From Atherix ibis (taxonomy: Eukaryota > Arthropoda > Insecta > Diptera > Athericidae), in assembly GCA_958298945.1 (NCBI GenBank), contig OY282605.1, forward strand, positions 29,738,811 to 29,802,810: DNA of 64,000 nucleotides, given 5' to 3'. Numbering within the stretch: position 1 is the first letter of the stretch; each line of letters begins with the position of its first letter. The position numbers and the translations under genes were made by a program. Under the pieces are notes generated by a model. The model did not search any database. It worked only from the letters and a program-made list of their open reading frames with translations, and was not told the origin of the DNA. Of this stretch, positions 11,697 through 25,185 are shown piece by piece.

Positions 11697-12953
11697 TTGG
11701 GTGTAAGGGAAAGTTCTGTTGTTGTTTTTTCTAAGGAAAAAACTAATTTTTTTTTCACTTTTTATTCAAAAATTAATCTAAAATATAATTTTCTTTATTA
11801 GTTACAACTGTCTGCCATCGTTCTGGCAGCTTATCCAACCCCCTGGAAAAGAAGTACTTGTTTTTGGACGCAAAGTATTCTTCTACTGCCATTTGAACAC
11901 CCTCATTATTTATATATTCATTTTCATCAAGAAAGTTTTGCAGCGACCTGAACAGATGATATTAAGATGGTGAAATATCTGAAGAATATGCTGGCTGAGG
12001 TAGAGTTTCTCAACCCAACTCTGCAATTTTTTGTACAGTTTTTCTTGCCACTTGCGGTCTAGCGTTGTCATGGTGAAGAATTACACCCTTTCTGTTAGTT
12101 AAATATGGACGTTTGCGTCAAATTTCTTTATTCAAAACATCAAATTTCGTATAATAACGATCAGCATCGACCGTATAATTTTCTTTCATCAACACATAGT
12201 GGACCAACAATACAACATAACTTTCTTTTAATGCACGCCAGCTTTGGATGTGGTTGGTGGTGTCTCCCCTTTGTAAATATATATCCTTCTTCTTACCACA
12301 TGTTTCTAAACTATTCATTTTTCATCACCAGTCACCAAGCGGTCTTAAAACGGTTCCTTTTCGTGACGAGCAAAATTTGAAGAACATATTGAAATTCGAT
12401 CCATTAATTTTTTTTCGCTTAATTCGTGTGGCACCCAAACAGAGAGTTTGAATACAAAACCAAGCCTTTTAATGTGCTCTAAAGCAGTATTCGGATGAAT
12501 TCCAAACTTGAAGGCTACTTCTATGGAATTTAACATGAGATTTCTCCTTACTGCGTAGCACTTCGTTATTGACATCTGATGGCCTTCCTGATCTGGGTTC
12601 ATCTTTCAAAGAAAAATCACCCCAACGAAATTTCGCAAACCATCTCTGGCATGTTCGGGCTGTTACTGCATCTTCTCCAAATATGCCACACAAGGTTTTG
12701 TTTTGCCTCCAACGCGTTGTTCCCTTTTTGGAACTCATACAACATGCAATGTCTTTAAGTAGACTTTTTCTTCACACATGTTGACTGTTTTACAAGTTTA
12801 AAAAAACTGACAAAAATACAAAAAAATGTATATAAACCATACAGTAATCTAACGGTTTAAATCGATTTCAGTCGAATCAGAATTCTCGCTAAGAATCGAC
12901 AACGAATACAAGTACAAGTGTTCCAAAACGACAGAACTTTCCCTTACACTCAA
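11697..12953 (-). mobile_element. Mariner element C, full length with both inverted repeats
   Basis: The ends share the inverted motif GTGTAAGGGAAAGTTCTGT (11701-11719 and, reversed, 12931-12949), preceded by TTGG or TTGA. TA dinucleotides lie at 11695-11696 and 12954-12955 as target-site duplication. The length of about 1,257 bp is normal for mariner. The transposase runs on the minus strand and is broken by frameshifts and stops. Confidence 0.93.
11775..12738 (-). pseudogene. Mariner C transposase, broken
   Basis: Starting near 12738 the translation shows the N-terminal helix-turn-helix (ARTCQRWFAKFRWGDFSL), then KDEPRSGRPS and a second helix-turn-helix. The first Asp is in TGDEK (about 12330). 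A middle part (KENYTVDADRYYTKFDVLNK) and the second Asp (LHHDNARPQVARKTVQK) follow. At the third catalytic position a stop codon replaces Asp (SPS-stop-YHLF, near 11962). The second-to-third spacing is otherwise D34D. The C-terminus reads TNKENYILD. Several frameshifts separate the segments. The RSGRPS linker and length fit mariner families related to the domesticated SETMAR transposase. Confidence 0.88.
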
Positions 12954-12955
12954 TA

Positions 12956-15900
12956 TTATCAAATATAATATTTTTAATTCGCATTAATTTTCTGCCACAC
13001 TTTACATATAGAAGCAAAAAAATCTACATTTCAATTTGAAAATTTACATTAAATTAAATACAGAAGAATACACAAATATATAATTAATTACCTGTTAAGT
13101 GTATTATTTATATTTTCATTAAGCAGTCTGTCTATCTGTAAGAGTACAGGTAAACCGACTATTCTATGAAAATATAAATAATAATTTTTGTTCTTATAAA
13201 ATTATTGATTGTATTTTTAAAAAAAGTATATTTATAAGTTGTTTTTGGGTCAGACCGGGATGAAAAAATAATAAAAAAAAGTCGGAACGTAATAACAAGG
13301 ATAATTGGCTATAATTTGTCAATTAATTTCATTTTGGTGGTAAGAGTTTTCAATGTTGTCCCATCATTAAAGGCAAATGCCTACCAATAAAATTATTTAA
13401 CTGATGCGTAAAACAATGCAAATAATTAAAATTTATAGCGAAAATGTATATTTTAATGCCGTTCATGTAATTTAAATAAGCCTATTATGGAAATTGTTAA
13501 ACGAAATGCGAAAATATACGAAATACACTTTAGTCTTTCGGGCAACGTTCACAGGCTTGATGGAATTTGTTCTCAATCCTGAAATAAGTCGGTTGTGACA
13601 TTCTTATTTTTTTTTATATAGATTTCATTGTTTTTAGCAAATGCCTAGAAAATGGGCTCAAATAAGGATTCTACAATAAAATATTTACATTCATTACACA
13701 ATCTAGGCAATATAATGATCATATTTGAAATGACACTCTGGCTATTAAAATTTTGTAATTTATGTTCGCACTCTATTGAAAAAAAAATTTTTTTAAAAAA
13801 GGATTAATCGTAAAAACTTTACTGGATTGAATCTGAAGAGCAAATTTTTCTGTGCCATTTGAAATAATCGATTTACTCATTGAAATAATTGATTTTTTAT
13901 TGCAGTTTATTTAATAATAATAATAATAAAAAATCTGCAAGGCTTCTCTATACTGGTGAAAGGGAAAATTTTATTATTTAAAATATTCTAACTTCAATAA
14001 TATAGTTTACTATAATAAAAAAAAAAATGCTTTTATGCAAAAATTCAACCAAAGAACTTAATTTGCAAAGTAAAAATGTGCCAATGTGATAATAGAAATT
14101 AGAAAATATTCTCTCTGTTAATTCCGTGAGTAAATATCATGAAATTTTATGTATTTTATTGAGGAAAATTCCATTGAATACATAAAAGATTCCATACAGT
14201 TTAAAATATGTACTTTTTTTCTTTCTTTTTTTTTTGGTCAAGAATGAAAGCCAAATCAATATGGAAATTTTTTTGATATGCACGCACAAGTCAACGTCAA
14301 TTGAGATTCTGAAGCGACAAATCACCTTTCACCGCATACCTTTCGCATCGATTGGTCGTCGAATTGCAATCCGAAAACTATAACCCATTTTACGATAGAC
14401 CGACTAATTTACACTGTATTGTCTGAATTTTGATAATAGACCATAAAATTAGTCTTCTAAAGTGTACCGACAACAAATTATGAATAATAGCATTTAAATG
14501 TCAAGCCTTCAATTAAGGGAAAAATCCGCGAAAAATGAAATTATTCAAAGCACGATATTGGTGATGATGACCCATGATGATGATGATGATGATGGTGTAC
14601 TTTTACTAATATTCATACTTTCTGATAATAATGTGGGGTAGATGATTTTGTTCTGTCGAAAAGTTATTCTGTCCAATCTATTCAAGTCTACCATAATGTC
14701 TGTCATGATAGCCAATACAGTCAGTTGGTGTTCAACATGCAAAATAATAATTTCTTCTTTCCTTTGATACTCGTAATATAGTTAGTGCGTGTCTATGATA
14801 TTTTAGGGAAAAACCAACAAAAAAAATATAAAATAATGAAGGAAGGCGTTGTTAAAATTCAAATGAAGCCATACTCGTACAGTGACCAATTTGTTTTGCG
14901 TTCTTACGAGTATATCTAAAGACTGGTCTGTCTATTGTAGAAACCTTTGAGGTGTGAATTCTAAGTAAGCGTTCGACCTCAATCCGATGGCCAAACGTAT
15001 CTAGATGGTTTCTCTTGGCCGAACACTGTTTGCCGGTTGAAGATTCATTTGAAGGCATTTAAAATCGTATCGCAATCATTAATTAATGGAGTTGCGGTTT
15101 AGTCAGGCGATAGCCCATAGACCTACATATATATTCGTACGAATATTTTAGTAGAGTAGGCGAGATGCGATTAAACAATTCATAAAATGCTAAATGTTTG
15201 AAACAATATTTCTCCGCAATGCCAGACCCAGACAGACACTTCATCTTGTCCATTCTAGTCCGTTGTTGTCCGTTGTTGTCCGTGATTGTCTGTTGTCTCA
15301 AAAGAACATTAGAGATTTGGTCAGCCGCAAATATGCATACAATAGGAAATTTCCAAATCTCGGTCATGTGTGAGTTCTTAATAGTCCGGTAAATTTTTTG
15401 GCAACATTTTAATTTTGTACTACCTTTCGTTCTGCTAACCTAATTTTTAAGATAATATTCTCATCGGTATCTGCCAACTATAATTCAGGCTACTATCATT
15501 AACACTTCAATGGTCTAAGCATTGCTGGCATCATCAATTATTTTAGAATTTATTGATAAACTTTTTCGATGAGTTGAAGTTTTTATTCTAATTTGAAGTT
15601 TTTTTTTTTTTGATATGATATTCTTACGATGTCAGTATGATAAGTCAGTGATAAATGGAAAAAGGAATTATTTTTTTAACGAAAATTGATTTTTTTTTCT
15701 GTTAAAATAGTCTCTTTTGAACTTGATATATTTTATGCAAATTTATTCCAACTTCTTTGTAACTATCCATTTAGTACAATTGTTATACTCTGTAAAATAG
15801 GCCTCTTATTCGGCTATTGCTTCATAATTGGACGCAAATTTCTTTTTGCTGTTATCGGTTTTGTGTGCTATTATCATTTTTCCTTATTCTCAGAAAATTG

Positions 15901-17600
15901 TAGCCATAACCTTTCCTTCCAATAATAGAACCGTTTTTCCCTTCTTGCGTACACACGTGCGCTTGTAAAATGTCATTGTTTTGAATGTACTTTGATTTTT
16001 AATGTATAATAGTGAATCTTTGTTACATAAACAGTTATGAATTGACGCAAAAATTTATTTATAATAGATTACGCTTAAAAATATCCGAAACAACACTCCT
16101 TTGAAGTCGTTACACGAACACGTGTTTGGTTAGGCTTTAGCACCCATGTTACCAATGTTTCATGTAAGCTGTTACCTTCAAATTCTTTTGAGATTTTTAC
16201 CATGTCATTTATCTCATACACCTTCATTCCATGGTACTTTAAAACCATATCATGGATTTTATTAATAATTTCTACGGTGGTGACCTAAATTGGATATCCT
16301 GAGCACTCAGCGTAACTTATACTCGTACCAACACAACGAAATTTAGTAAATCACTTCTGATGCATTGGCTATGATTGTGAGGAGTTAGCACAATACTTTT
16401 AAAGCTCAGTTTTGGTTTCAGATATTGGTATTTTTTTTCTCAGAAAATAGTATTTTATTAATACACAAAATTCACTTTTTCCATATTAATAAGAAAAACA
16501 CAAATCTTATATGACCGTTTAAAAATAAATTAATAACCCGATATTTATAAAATAAAGCATGACGTCTTTTAAAAAATGTCAGATAATAAAAAAAATACAT
16601 TTTTATTAATATTAGCTAAATTACTTGGGTTTGCTACTGACTTATCATATTGCCCTCGTAAACACCTTATATCACCTTATACCTTCAATATTTTGCCAAT
16701 TTTAAAATTATTTTTACATTTATATCAGTTATCTTATCTTTTTATTGTTACTTACAATTATACACTAGTAATTGTTCTATTTATATTGCTGTGTAATTGT
16801 TCAAATATTTTCTGAACCAACTGTTCAAGTAATTTTATTATCACAAATCAATTGTTATCATTGCATCATTTGGAAAAGTAAATTTCCTCAATAAAACATA
16901 GAATATGATTGAATGATAACTGAACAAAAATCAATCTAATTTTACAACCCATACTAAATCAAAAATTAAATCCAAAAAAAAAAAAATTAACATTTATCAT
17001 AAAATCATGAAATAACGTAAAAAAATTTTGGTATTCATAATAATTGAAAAGAAAAGATGAACTTCATAAAAGTCGAGCAGTTTTTATGAAGAAAAAAAAA
17101 TTATTTACGTAGATTGATAGGGCATCTAAAAATGAAGTCATTTCTACGGTAAATAATTTAGTTATCAAATGTTTTCGTTTGCGTGTTTATTTACTTTTTT
17201 GTACCGTGTTTACATTCCATTTTGAGGTGTTCAAGTTGATTAAATATTTAACAAAAAATGAAGAACAATTTACTAAACACCTCATGAATCATGTTGGCAG
17301 TAACTCATTTCATTCGAAATATTTTTTCCACGCAAAATAATTAGAGTGTTTTCACGATAAATTCACGTCCATATAATTTCTACACGTTAAATATATATTA
17401 TCATTCACAATTACCTGTTGATGAGCTTCCAAATTTGAATAAGAAATTGTTATGAGTAAATTTTGATGGTTTTAGGTCTTAATAGAGTCTTTACGTGATA
17501 TTTTTTTTATAAATCGTCCGTTATGAAATTAGTAAATTTTGAGTTAAATTCAATTTGAAAATGTAATAATTTTTTTATTAATGGAAGGTAATGGAAAATA
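12956..17600. other. Long AT-rich stretch, no gene recognised
   Basis: No coding exon, RNA gene or transposon end was recognised. A (GAT)n-like run lies at 14565-14596, and a short repeated TCCGTTGTTG motif at 15256-15290. The parts 14330-14760 and 14860-15400 are less AT-biased but have no interpretable translation. Confidence 0.5.
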
Positions 17601-17794
17601 TATATTTTGCGTGGCATAAAAGTAATGAGACTTACCCAGGTTGGCTTCTAGGACAAGATGAACCTTACTCAAAGATACTCTTACTCAAAGATACTTTCAA
17701 CATCAAAATCTGATTGAAAATATGGAACAAGTGACGCTCTTATGAGGGCAGACCGTCGATAAACATTAAAACTTGTGAGTTTTTATAAAGAAGT

Positions 17795-18872
17795 CTTCTC
17801 CGAGCTAGATCAATTATTACAGACACTGGGATTCTGCATGACAACGTTCCCTTCCCTTAAAATGCTCACAAATAGAGTTCTTCCAGCTAGATCTTTCATT
17901 GGGGACACTTGGGTACTGCCTGAGAATGCCCACCGTTCTTGAAATGCGCGGAAATAGAGATTTTCCAGCTAGATCTGTCATTGGAGACACTTGGGTGCTG
18001 CATGACGACGAAACATGTGCTTGAAATACTCGGAAATCGAGCTAAATCAATTATTGCAGACACTTGGATCTTGCATGACAAAGCCTTCGATCTTGAAATA
18101 CTCAGTTATAGGGTTTTTCGAACTACATCAGTCATTGGAGACACTTGGGTCCTGCATGAAAATGCCTCCTGTCCTTGCAACGCTTAGAAATAGAGTTCTT
18201 CCAGCTAGATCAATCATTTGAGATACTGGGGACCTGCATGACAATGTCCCCTGTTCTTGAAATGATCAGTAATAGGTTTATTTGAACTAAATGAGTCATT
18301 GCAAGTACTTGAGTCTTGCATGGTAACGCTTTCTGGCCTTGAAATGTTCAGAAATAGTATTTTTCAAGCTAGATAAGTTATTGCAAACATGTGGGTTCTG
18401 CATGGCAAAGCCGTCTATTCTTGAAATGCCTAAAAATAGGGTTCTTCCAGCTAGATCAATCATTTGAGATACTGGGGACCTGCATGACAATGTTCCCTGT
18501 CCTTGAAATGATCAGTAATAGGTTTATTTGAACTAAATGAGTCATTGCAAGTACTTGAGTCTTGCATGGTAACGCTTTCTGGCCTTGAAATGTTCAGAAA
18601 TAGTATTTTTCAAGCTAGATAAGCTATTGCAAACATGTGGGTCCTGCATGGCAATGCCGCCTATTCTTGAAATGCCTAAAAATAGGGTTCTTCGAGCTAC
18701 ATTAGTCATTGAAGACACTTGTGTCCTACATAACAATGCCTCCAGTTGTGGGAATGCTCAGAAACAGGGTTATTCGAAATTGATCAGTCATTGGAGACAC
18801 TTTGGTGCTGCATGACAACGCTTTCTGCCCTTGAAATTCTCAAAAATAGGGTTCCTCAAGCTAGATCAGTCA
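17795..18872 (+). repeat. 82-bp tandem array, about 13 units, from the mariner second-Asp segment
   Basis: Each unit contains GAGCTAGATCAGTCATTGGA, CACTTGGGTCCTGCATGACA and CTTGAAATGCTCAGAAATAG with variants. In the original frame a unit encodes LEMLRNRVLRARSVIGDTWV followed by LHDNAS, the helix leading into the catalytic LHDNA box. Because 82 is 27 codons plus one base, the frame shifts at every unit. A 246-bp higher-order block (three units) is repeated nearly perfectly at 18201-18446 and 18447-18692. Confidence 0.88.
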
Positions 18873-19065
18873 CGCTGTCACACAGCCATATCCATTAATG
18901 AGTTTTTGTTTGAAAAGGAATTCCTTTGGCTTTCCAGTCTCTACACTTCCCTAAGGTTAAAAACTACTTAAAAGGACATCTTCATACTGTCGATAACATC
19001 CAAACGAATGTAACCGATAAGCTGAAGGCGATTTTAATTGAACCCTTCCAACGAAGAGATTCTTC

Positions 19066-19140
19066 TTTTTAAAGTAGTTCCTATGGTAGCTATGCATCGC
19101 CTCCGCTGATGTATAGCTACCCATGGGAACTACTTTAAAG
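19066..19140. repeat. Inverted duplication (fold-back) in the 3' end of mariner relic D
   Basis: The right arm 19113-19140 encodes the expected mariner C-terminus IATHGNYFK. The left arm 19066-19093 is its reverse complement with one substitution and one missing G. The loop of about 19 bases contains further inverted sequence of the same coding region (reverse complement of CAGCGGAGGCGATGC). So the left arm is an inverted copy of the transposase end. Confidence 0.8.
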
Positions 19141-19150
19141 GAAATCAAAA

Positions 19151-21369
19151 TAAAAATAAATAAAATCAGTACTTTTCTACCATACCAAATTAAAACTGAA
19201 TTTTACAAAAGTCTAATAAGAACTGATTATTTTTATATTCATGTAAATTCTGAATTTACTAAATTTTAATACTTTTAGATATAAAATCTTTTATTTCTAG
19301 CTAATATGATAGACTTTAAACTATTATTTTTTTCATCAAAATTTAATTTCTATACTTCCAATGGTATATCTAGATTAATTGTGTTTTGTTGATTCATTTA
19401 TGTTTAAATTTTATAGGAAATAAAATTTTTTTATAGTGAATTGTATAAAATTAAAATGAATTTGCATATAGACTATTTTGATGGCAATCTACAATTGACG
19501 ACGAAATGAATTGAAATTGAAATAATTTTTAAAAGCATTTTCCTGTTCAAAATATTATATTTTTACTATCAAATGCATATCATGCAACTGACTTAGTTGG
19601 ATTTCTGAAATAAATCCATCTCATATCCATTTACGATTTAATTAAATTTTTTGCAGGATTTCATTTTTGAATTTTTTTTTGCCATAAACTAAATAAAAAG
19701 TTAAAAAATGTCTGTAAATATTTTATTTTTTGGTATCAATTTTTTAGGTAATCTGAATAAATTTCTGGCTTGAATTTTGTTGATGAAATTACACAATAGT
19801 CAAGATACTACATCATATGTAAATAGAGTTTGTTTTTGGAATTTTTCCATTTTGGAATTATTAAAACACAAAATTGCATGCATACAAACATTTCGAAATG
19901 AGGTTAGATAAAATTTGAATTTTGTAAAAATTTATGCAAATTTTCTATTTTGGATTTTTTTCTGTTTGTTTTTTTTTTTTTGATTAATATTGTCAAAAAA
20001 TGAGAAATGTTATTTCGGCCGACTTTGTTGGTGAAAAATTTTGATAATAAAGTAATAAGACAAGAAAAACAAAACTGGATAAAACAAAAACCATATTAAG
20101 ATATTCGATTTATCTTTTTTGTTGGCATAGATTAATATTGTACATCGTGTATTTGGTATATTGGAAAATAGAACTTTCGAATTAAAATTTATGAAATTTT
20201 GGCATATTTTATTTTTATGTAAATATGATTTGATTTGGAATTTTTTGTTTGACTTATAATTTTAATGAATTTGCGCAACAAAATGACATCGAAAGATAGA
20301 TCACGTTTCATTTTTCTATCGTCTATGACCCATTCGAAAAAAATCAGAAAGGAAATCTAAATAAATATTTTTGTTTTGTTATCCGATTAATATTGAGATG
20401 TTTTCCATGCTAATTTCATAGCATCGATGCTATTGTGGGTGTAGGTAGATATTCGAATTCCGTACGATGTACTCATAAATTTTGACTTTAAACTTTCTCC
20501 AAAATTTAATATGATATTTATTCTTTTTTTTCGTATTTTTATTTTGTTTTTATTTTGACGTCAACTTTTGTGACTGTTTATAAATAATTTGTGCCATTTT
20601 TGGAAAATCAGATATTATTTTGTTATGAAATTGTGATTGGATATAATTTTTTCCATCCATCTTTATCTGAAGATGAGCGAGTATTGATAATTTATTTGTG
20701 GAATGCTTTCTTTTTTATTAATTTTCGATTTTATTCTTTTATTTTTTTTCTCTTTTAATTTCTAAAAGATTTTTATCGAAATTATTAAAATGCACAAAGA
20801 AAAATGAAGAAAATAAGAATTCGGTTTAAACAATTTTTGAATTTATTCACTTTCTTGAAAATAATATAATTGAAATATTTAAAAAAAATTAAATTTAACA
20901 TATTTTCGAACTATTTTTTATCAGTTATAATTATATTTTTTCACACTAATAATAGTAAAAAAAACTTCTTAAGTTACAGACTAAGTAAGTTATACTAAAA
21001 TACCTCATAAATAATTTAATTTTTTTTAAAGTTTACTATAATTTCGTTTTTATTTGCAATTTCCAACAATCTTATAATAACAAGAAGATTTTTTAAATAC
21101 GAGAAACAGTGTTAAAATATAATAAAAGAAAAGTAGCCATCCAACGATGCTTCTCAAAATCATGAGATTTACTTTAAGGCCATCTCGTGGCCACTATTTT
21201 CTCAAGCATTTATATATGTTTTGTGGAGGTAAAATTAGGAAAATTCTATATGTAATGACTAATAGACAATTCATGAAAACTATCATGCACATAATAGGAA
21301 GCATGGCTGATTCTACAGTGGATTTTCGACTGAAAGAATTGGATTCGACCAGAATTTGAATGGCTAGTT
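19151..21369. other. AT-rich, nothing recognised
   Basis: Very AT-rich. The open frame 21147-21359 has no recognisable similarity. Confidence 0.5.
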
Positions 21370-21800
21370 AATCTCTAAGGTTCTATTCCATATGTCCATA
21401 TTGGTCTTATTCCTGTATTGTATAGCAATTATTTCTTGTCGACCGTCAGTTTTCACCATTTATCTACAAGTTTCTGTACAAGTAATGTACTTAAATCATT
21501 TCAGGAAAAGGTGGTTCTTGGCATAGAGTAAAAGTAGCATGAACACTTTTTTATTCATTTACCTTTGTTCTCCTATTTCTGAACTAGTTTCGAGGGATAT
21601 CAATATGGTTTTATAAATGGTGGGCCATTTTTTTTTTGTTGGAAAGACTATCCATAATGAGCCCTCTCTTGTATGAAGAAATATTGAAGAATTTGGGATC
21701 TGAGAAAATAAATCGGGGGAAAATTTTTAGTTCAGTTTTAACTCCAAATTAGATTATTCTATTAAAAACGGAGTTTCAGATAACCTTGATTATACATCAC
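21370..21800 (-). pseudogene. Probable Jockey-type retroelement fragment, strongly decayed
   Basis: The phrases GTCCATATTGGTCTTA and GGCATAGAGTAAAAGTAGC resemble antisense phrases of the Jockey-type copies at 11018-11035, 11210-11228 and 3072-3092, in the same orientation. No clean translation survives. Confidence 0.45.
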
Positions 21801-24399
21801 AACTCCTTTATACTCTACAGGTTTGTATTTTGAATATCTTCTAGAATTGAACATATATCATACTAACAGTAAACACTTCCTGCATTACTAAACCGGCTAT
21901 TCTAATACTAATAAATGATAAGATGGAATAGAGAATTTTCAGGAAAAAATTAGACAGCAACAAAGTCTAAAGACTGAAGATAAAAATCGATTTATATAGG
22001 ATGCAATAACTATCAATACTTTCTTCAGCATACTTTCTGCTCCCCAAAAATTTAACTTACAGACACTCACAGGTGAAAAATAACGTCGCTACGCTTCTGA
22101 ATACCAAACCATATCATAAATTAAGTAATTAATTTTTTATATAAAAAAATTTGAAGAATTTTGATTTTCTGTATAATTTTGGTATGATTTACTGTAGTTT
22201 GTTTCTAAAATAATGTGCAGTTCCTACTCCAATATGAATGCGTACTCCATGTTGGTAATGCAGTGCGACAAGCTATTTTATGTACTAACAACAATAATGA
22301 TTCCATTTAGGAACGGATATCTTTAATTATAAATATAATTGTAAAAAGTTTATTAAAATATACAAAAAAAAACTCCTTTTTCCTAAATATGAGAATTATA
22401 AAATACTATTAATTAAAAAAATATTTTCACTAAAAACAAAAAAGAGAACCTTCCACTTTCTGCATATTTATTTATGGAAAATTATTAATTTTTACCAAAG
22501 TAATTTTTTATTTCTTAACAATTACATTCATATTATTCTTATAACAATGTTTTTACATATTGTTATTATAAAATTTTTACGTTTTGGCCTACTTTAGAAG
22601 GTAAAAAAAAAAAATTACTCAAAACCACTGACCAGAAAATAATTTCCTTTTTTTTTGTTTTCGTTTCTTATTAAGTTAAGTAAAATGCATTCTTTACTGT
22701 ACGTATAGTAGTTTTTCATTCAATTATTATTGATTTTTTTTTTTTGAAAAAGAAGAAGAGTATAATAAGTAAAAGTTCTTTTTAATAATCATCATTTTAT
22801 AGACCCTTTCTTATTTCCAGAAAAAATTACTTTCATTTTTATGCTACAATATTTTCGATTGTGTTTTTAATGTTTTGTTTTTTTTTTTTTCAACAACGGA
22901 AGTTTTTTTATAGATACTTAATAGTTATTTTTAATAAGTAAATTAGCAACGCAAATTGTACTCTAATACTACTTCCTATAAATTGTGTACAAATTATGTA
23001 GAAGTAAATCTGCCCAATTGTGGTGAAGAAGGGAGAATTTTAAGAGGAATGGACCGTTCTTAGACTTTTTACTATAATTTTTTTATGTATTCTAATAATT
23101 ATTTGAAGTATTAAAAATAAATAACTATAAAAAAATCAACTTCACGTACCACGCTCTATAAGGTCTCGTGGTTATTGGACAGCTAGGAAAGACTAGCCTA
23201 CAAGCTGTGTGAAGAAGAAGTCCCTAGATCGGCCTCAGTATTTTTCTGTCATACCTTATATAATACTTTTACAATACAATTTTTTTTATATTGTCTAGTC
23301 TAGTAAATTCATCGCCTTAAACTATGCATTTTCAAACAACTTCAAAAAATTCCAATTCAAAACTTACTTCAACACAATTTATGGGCTCTTTACATTAAAA
23401 ACATATTTCTTCAAACTCATACAATTCTTCTATTATTTTTTTAAAAATGTTAATGAAATTTTCCACTAATCAGAACTTTATATAAAATTTTATTTGAAAT
23501 TCTCAATAAAAATATTAATGAAGTTTTTCTGATATGAAAACTTCCTCTTTTATCGTAACTGAATTAAGCCAATTGTAGTCCAAAAGGATTTTTATAGATT
23601 GTTTTCCAATCATGATTATATTTGGTCAAATGTTATGCGAAAATAAAAAATTTATATATTTTTTAAACTTTTAATTATTTTCGAATAATTATGAATCTAT
23701 GAAGCCAATAAGTTACGTATTTAAAATGTGACCATTTTTTTTTTGGTCAAATATAAATATTAATAGTAATAATTAATTATTTGGAAAAGAAACATTTTTT
23801 TTTCAATAAAAAACTAAGTGAAAATTTATTTTAAAAAAAAACAATATGCAACGCTCTTTTAGATGGAGGAAAAAATAATATTATTTTCTACAGTAATAAT
23901 AATAATAATATTAATTTTATTGCAACTTTTCGATTGCAATAAATCTTCTGCAATCACTGCTCAAGTACTCGTACTTACTTACTTGTGGTGAACAACTTTT
24001 GAAATAGTTAAACTTGACCGATAAACGTAAATTGTAAATGTGTTCTTCAGATAAGAAAATTAATATTTGTTTGCCCACCTACTTAAGGTCACATGATAAG
24101 ATTATACAAATTCCAATAATGCACATACTCTTATCTATTATGTAAAAAGATTATATTTATTTATATTAATAACAAAATTAATTTTGTTTGTATGTTAAAT
24201 ACGTACTTAATCAATGTCAATAACGTACGTTGATTGTTTGGTTCGAGTCTTAAATATTATATTCTCGGCAAAAATTTTGCTTATACACTAAACCTTACAA
24301 TAGCAAAATTATATTCTTACAAATGATTATCCAATTTTTAGTTTGGAATCTAAAGTTATATCAAATATATTTTAAAATTCAGATTTTAATAACAATTCT
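21801..24399. other. AT-rich, nothing recognised
   Basis: Only a short less AT-rich patch at 23140-23260 stands out. It has no identifiable coding content. Confidence 0.5.
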
Positions 24400-25185
24400 A
24401 TTTTATAATATTGCATAAATCTTGCCATTATATAAAATTTTTAATATTAGTACTTTCTACAAAACTCGATTATTTTGAAGTAATTTTCGATGACTTTTTT
24501 GAAGATTTCGGATTGTAATTCGGTCATTACTAAATTGACCAAAAAAATTGTTAATATAAATACGATCATTTGTATTATCCTACAAGAAAATGTTCAACAT
24601 CATTAACTTACAAGATCATAAAGGCCAATTAGCTTTGGAAAATCTCGAAATTACGCACCCTGAAATCTTTTTGCGTAATAAATCCAAAATTTTGAATTAT
24701 TGTGTAACTTTTGAAGCCGTGGCATATGGTTCAGATTAAAGTTCTTAAGTTCAAAATAAATAATCGGTTATCATACTAAAATTTACATTAGACGATCACT
24801 TTTCGTGGATACAATGGCATCCCCATAGTTACTTGAGGGTTTTCAGAGCCTCATATCCATAGTTACTTGTGGGTTATCAGAAGATCACTTTTCGTGGATA
24901 AAATGGCTTCTCCGTAGTTACTTAAGGGTTTTCAGAGCCTCATATCCATAGTTACTTGTGGGTTATCAGAAGATCACTTTTCGTGGATAAAATGGCTTCT
25001 CCGTAGTTACTTAAGGGTTTTCAGAGCCCCATATCCGTAGTTACTTGTGGGTTATCAGAGATTTCTCCGTAATTAGTTTTGGATTTTCAGAGCCCCTATT
25101 AACAGACCCATCAAGCGAGAAATGAGCCTTATCGTTGAGAATAATCTCCACTTAAACCACGAAATGTGCTAACGATAGAATCATT
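24400..25185 (-). mobile_element. DD41D-type mariner relic E, minus strand
   Basis: Read on the minus strand from 25180, the first-Asp block appears as NDKAHFSLDGS (about 25128-25095), then GSENPKLITEKS. Repeated copies of the following segment come next. The second-Asp region is degraded at about 24735-24690 (CTGAACCATATGCCACGGC...), with downstream sequence to about 24640 matching the other relics. Frameshifts and stops are throughout. Confidence 0.65.
24793..25060 (-). repeat. 89-bp tandem array, 3 units, transposase-derived
   Basis: GATCACTTTTCGTGGATA recurs at 24794, 24883 and 24972, a strict 89-bp spacing. On the minus strand each unit reads GGCTCTGAAAACCC...AAGTAACT...GAGAAGCC, the part coding for GSENPQVT..EKP between the first and second catalytic Asp. 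Units 2 and 3 are almost identical. Confidence 0.85.

Larger units (their letters stand above)
17605..19150 (+). mobile_element. Mariner relic D with minisatellite core
   Basis: The left part (GCGTGGCATAAAAGTAATGAG at 17610) resembles a mariner terminus also seen at 35778. Bases 17687-17770 align with the helix-turn-helix region at 36118-36195 (STSK..., then RADRR). From about 17795 to 18870 the second-Asp segment is tandemly repeated. Bases 18875-18955 give HTAISINEFLFEKE, the continuation after the second Asp. Bases 18955-19140 give the C-terminal part (LKGH, TVDNIQTNVTDKLKAI, then IATHGNYFKG). The first catalytic Asp region is missing. Gene order along the relic is preserved, so the repeat formed inside the element. 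Confidence 0.78.

Noticed and set aside
18296..18736. Repeated minus-strand peptides in the 82-bp array
   Set aside because: Antisense shadows of the minisatellite; the sense translation explains the sequence.
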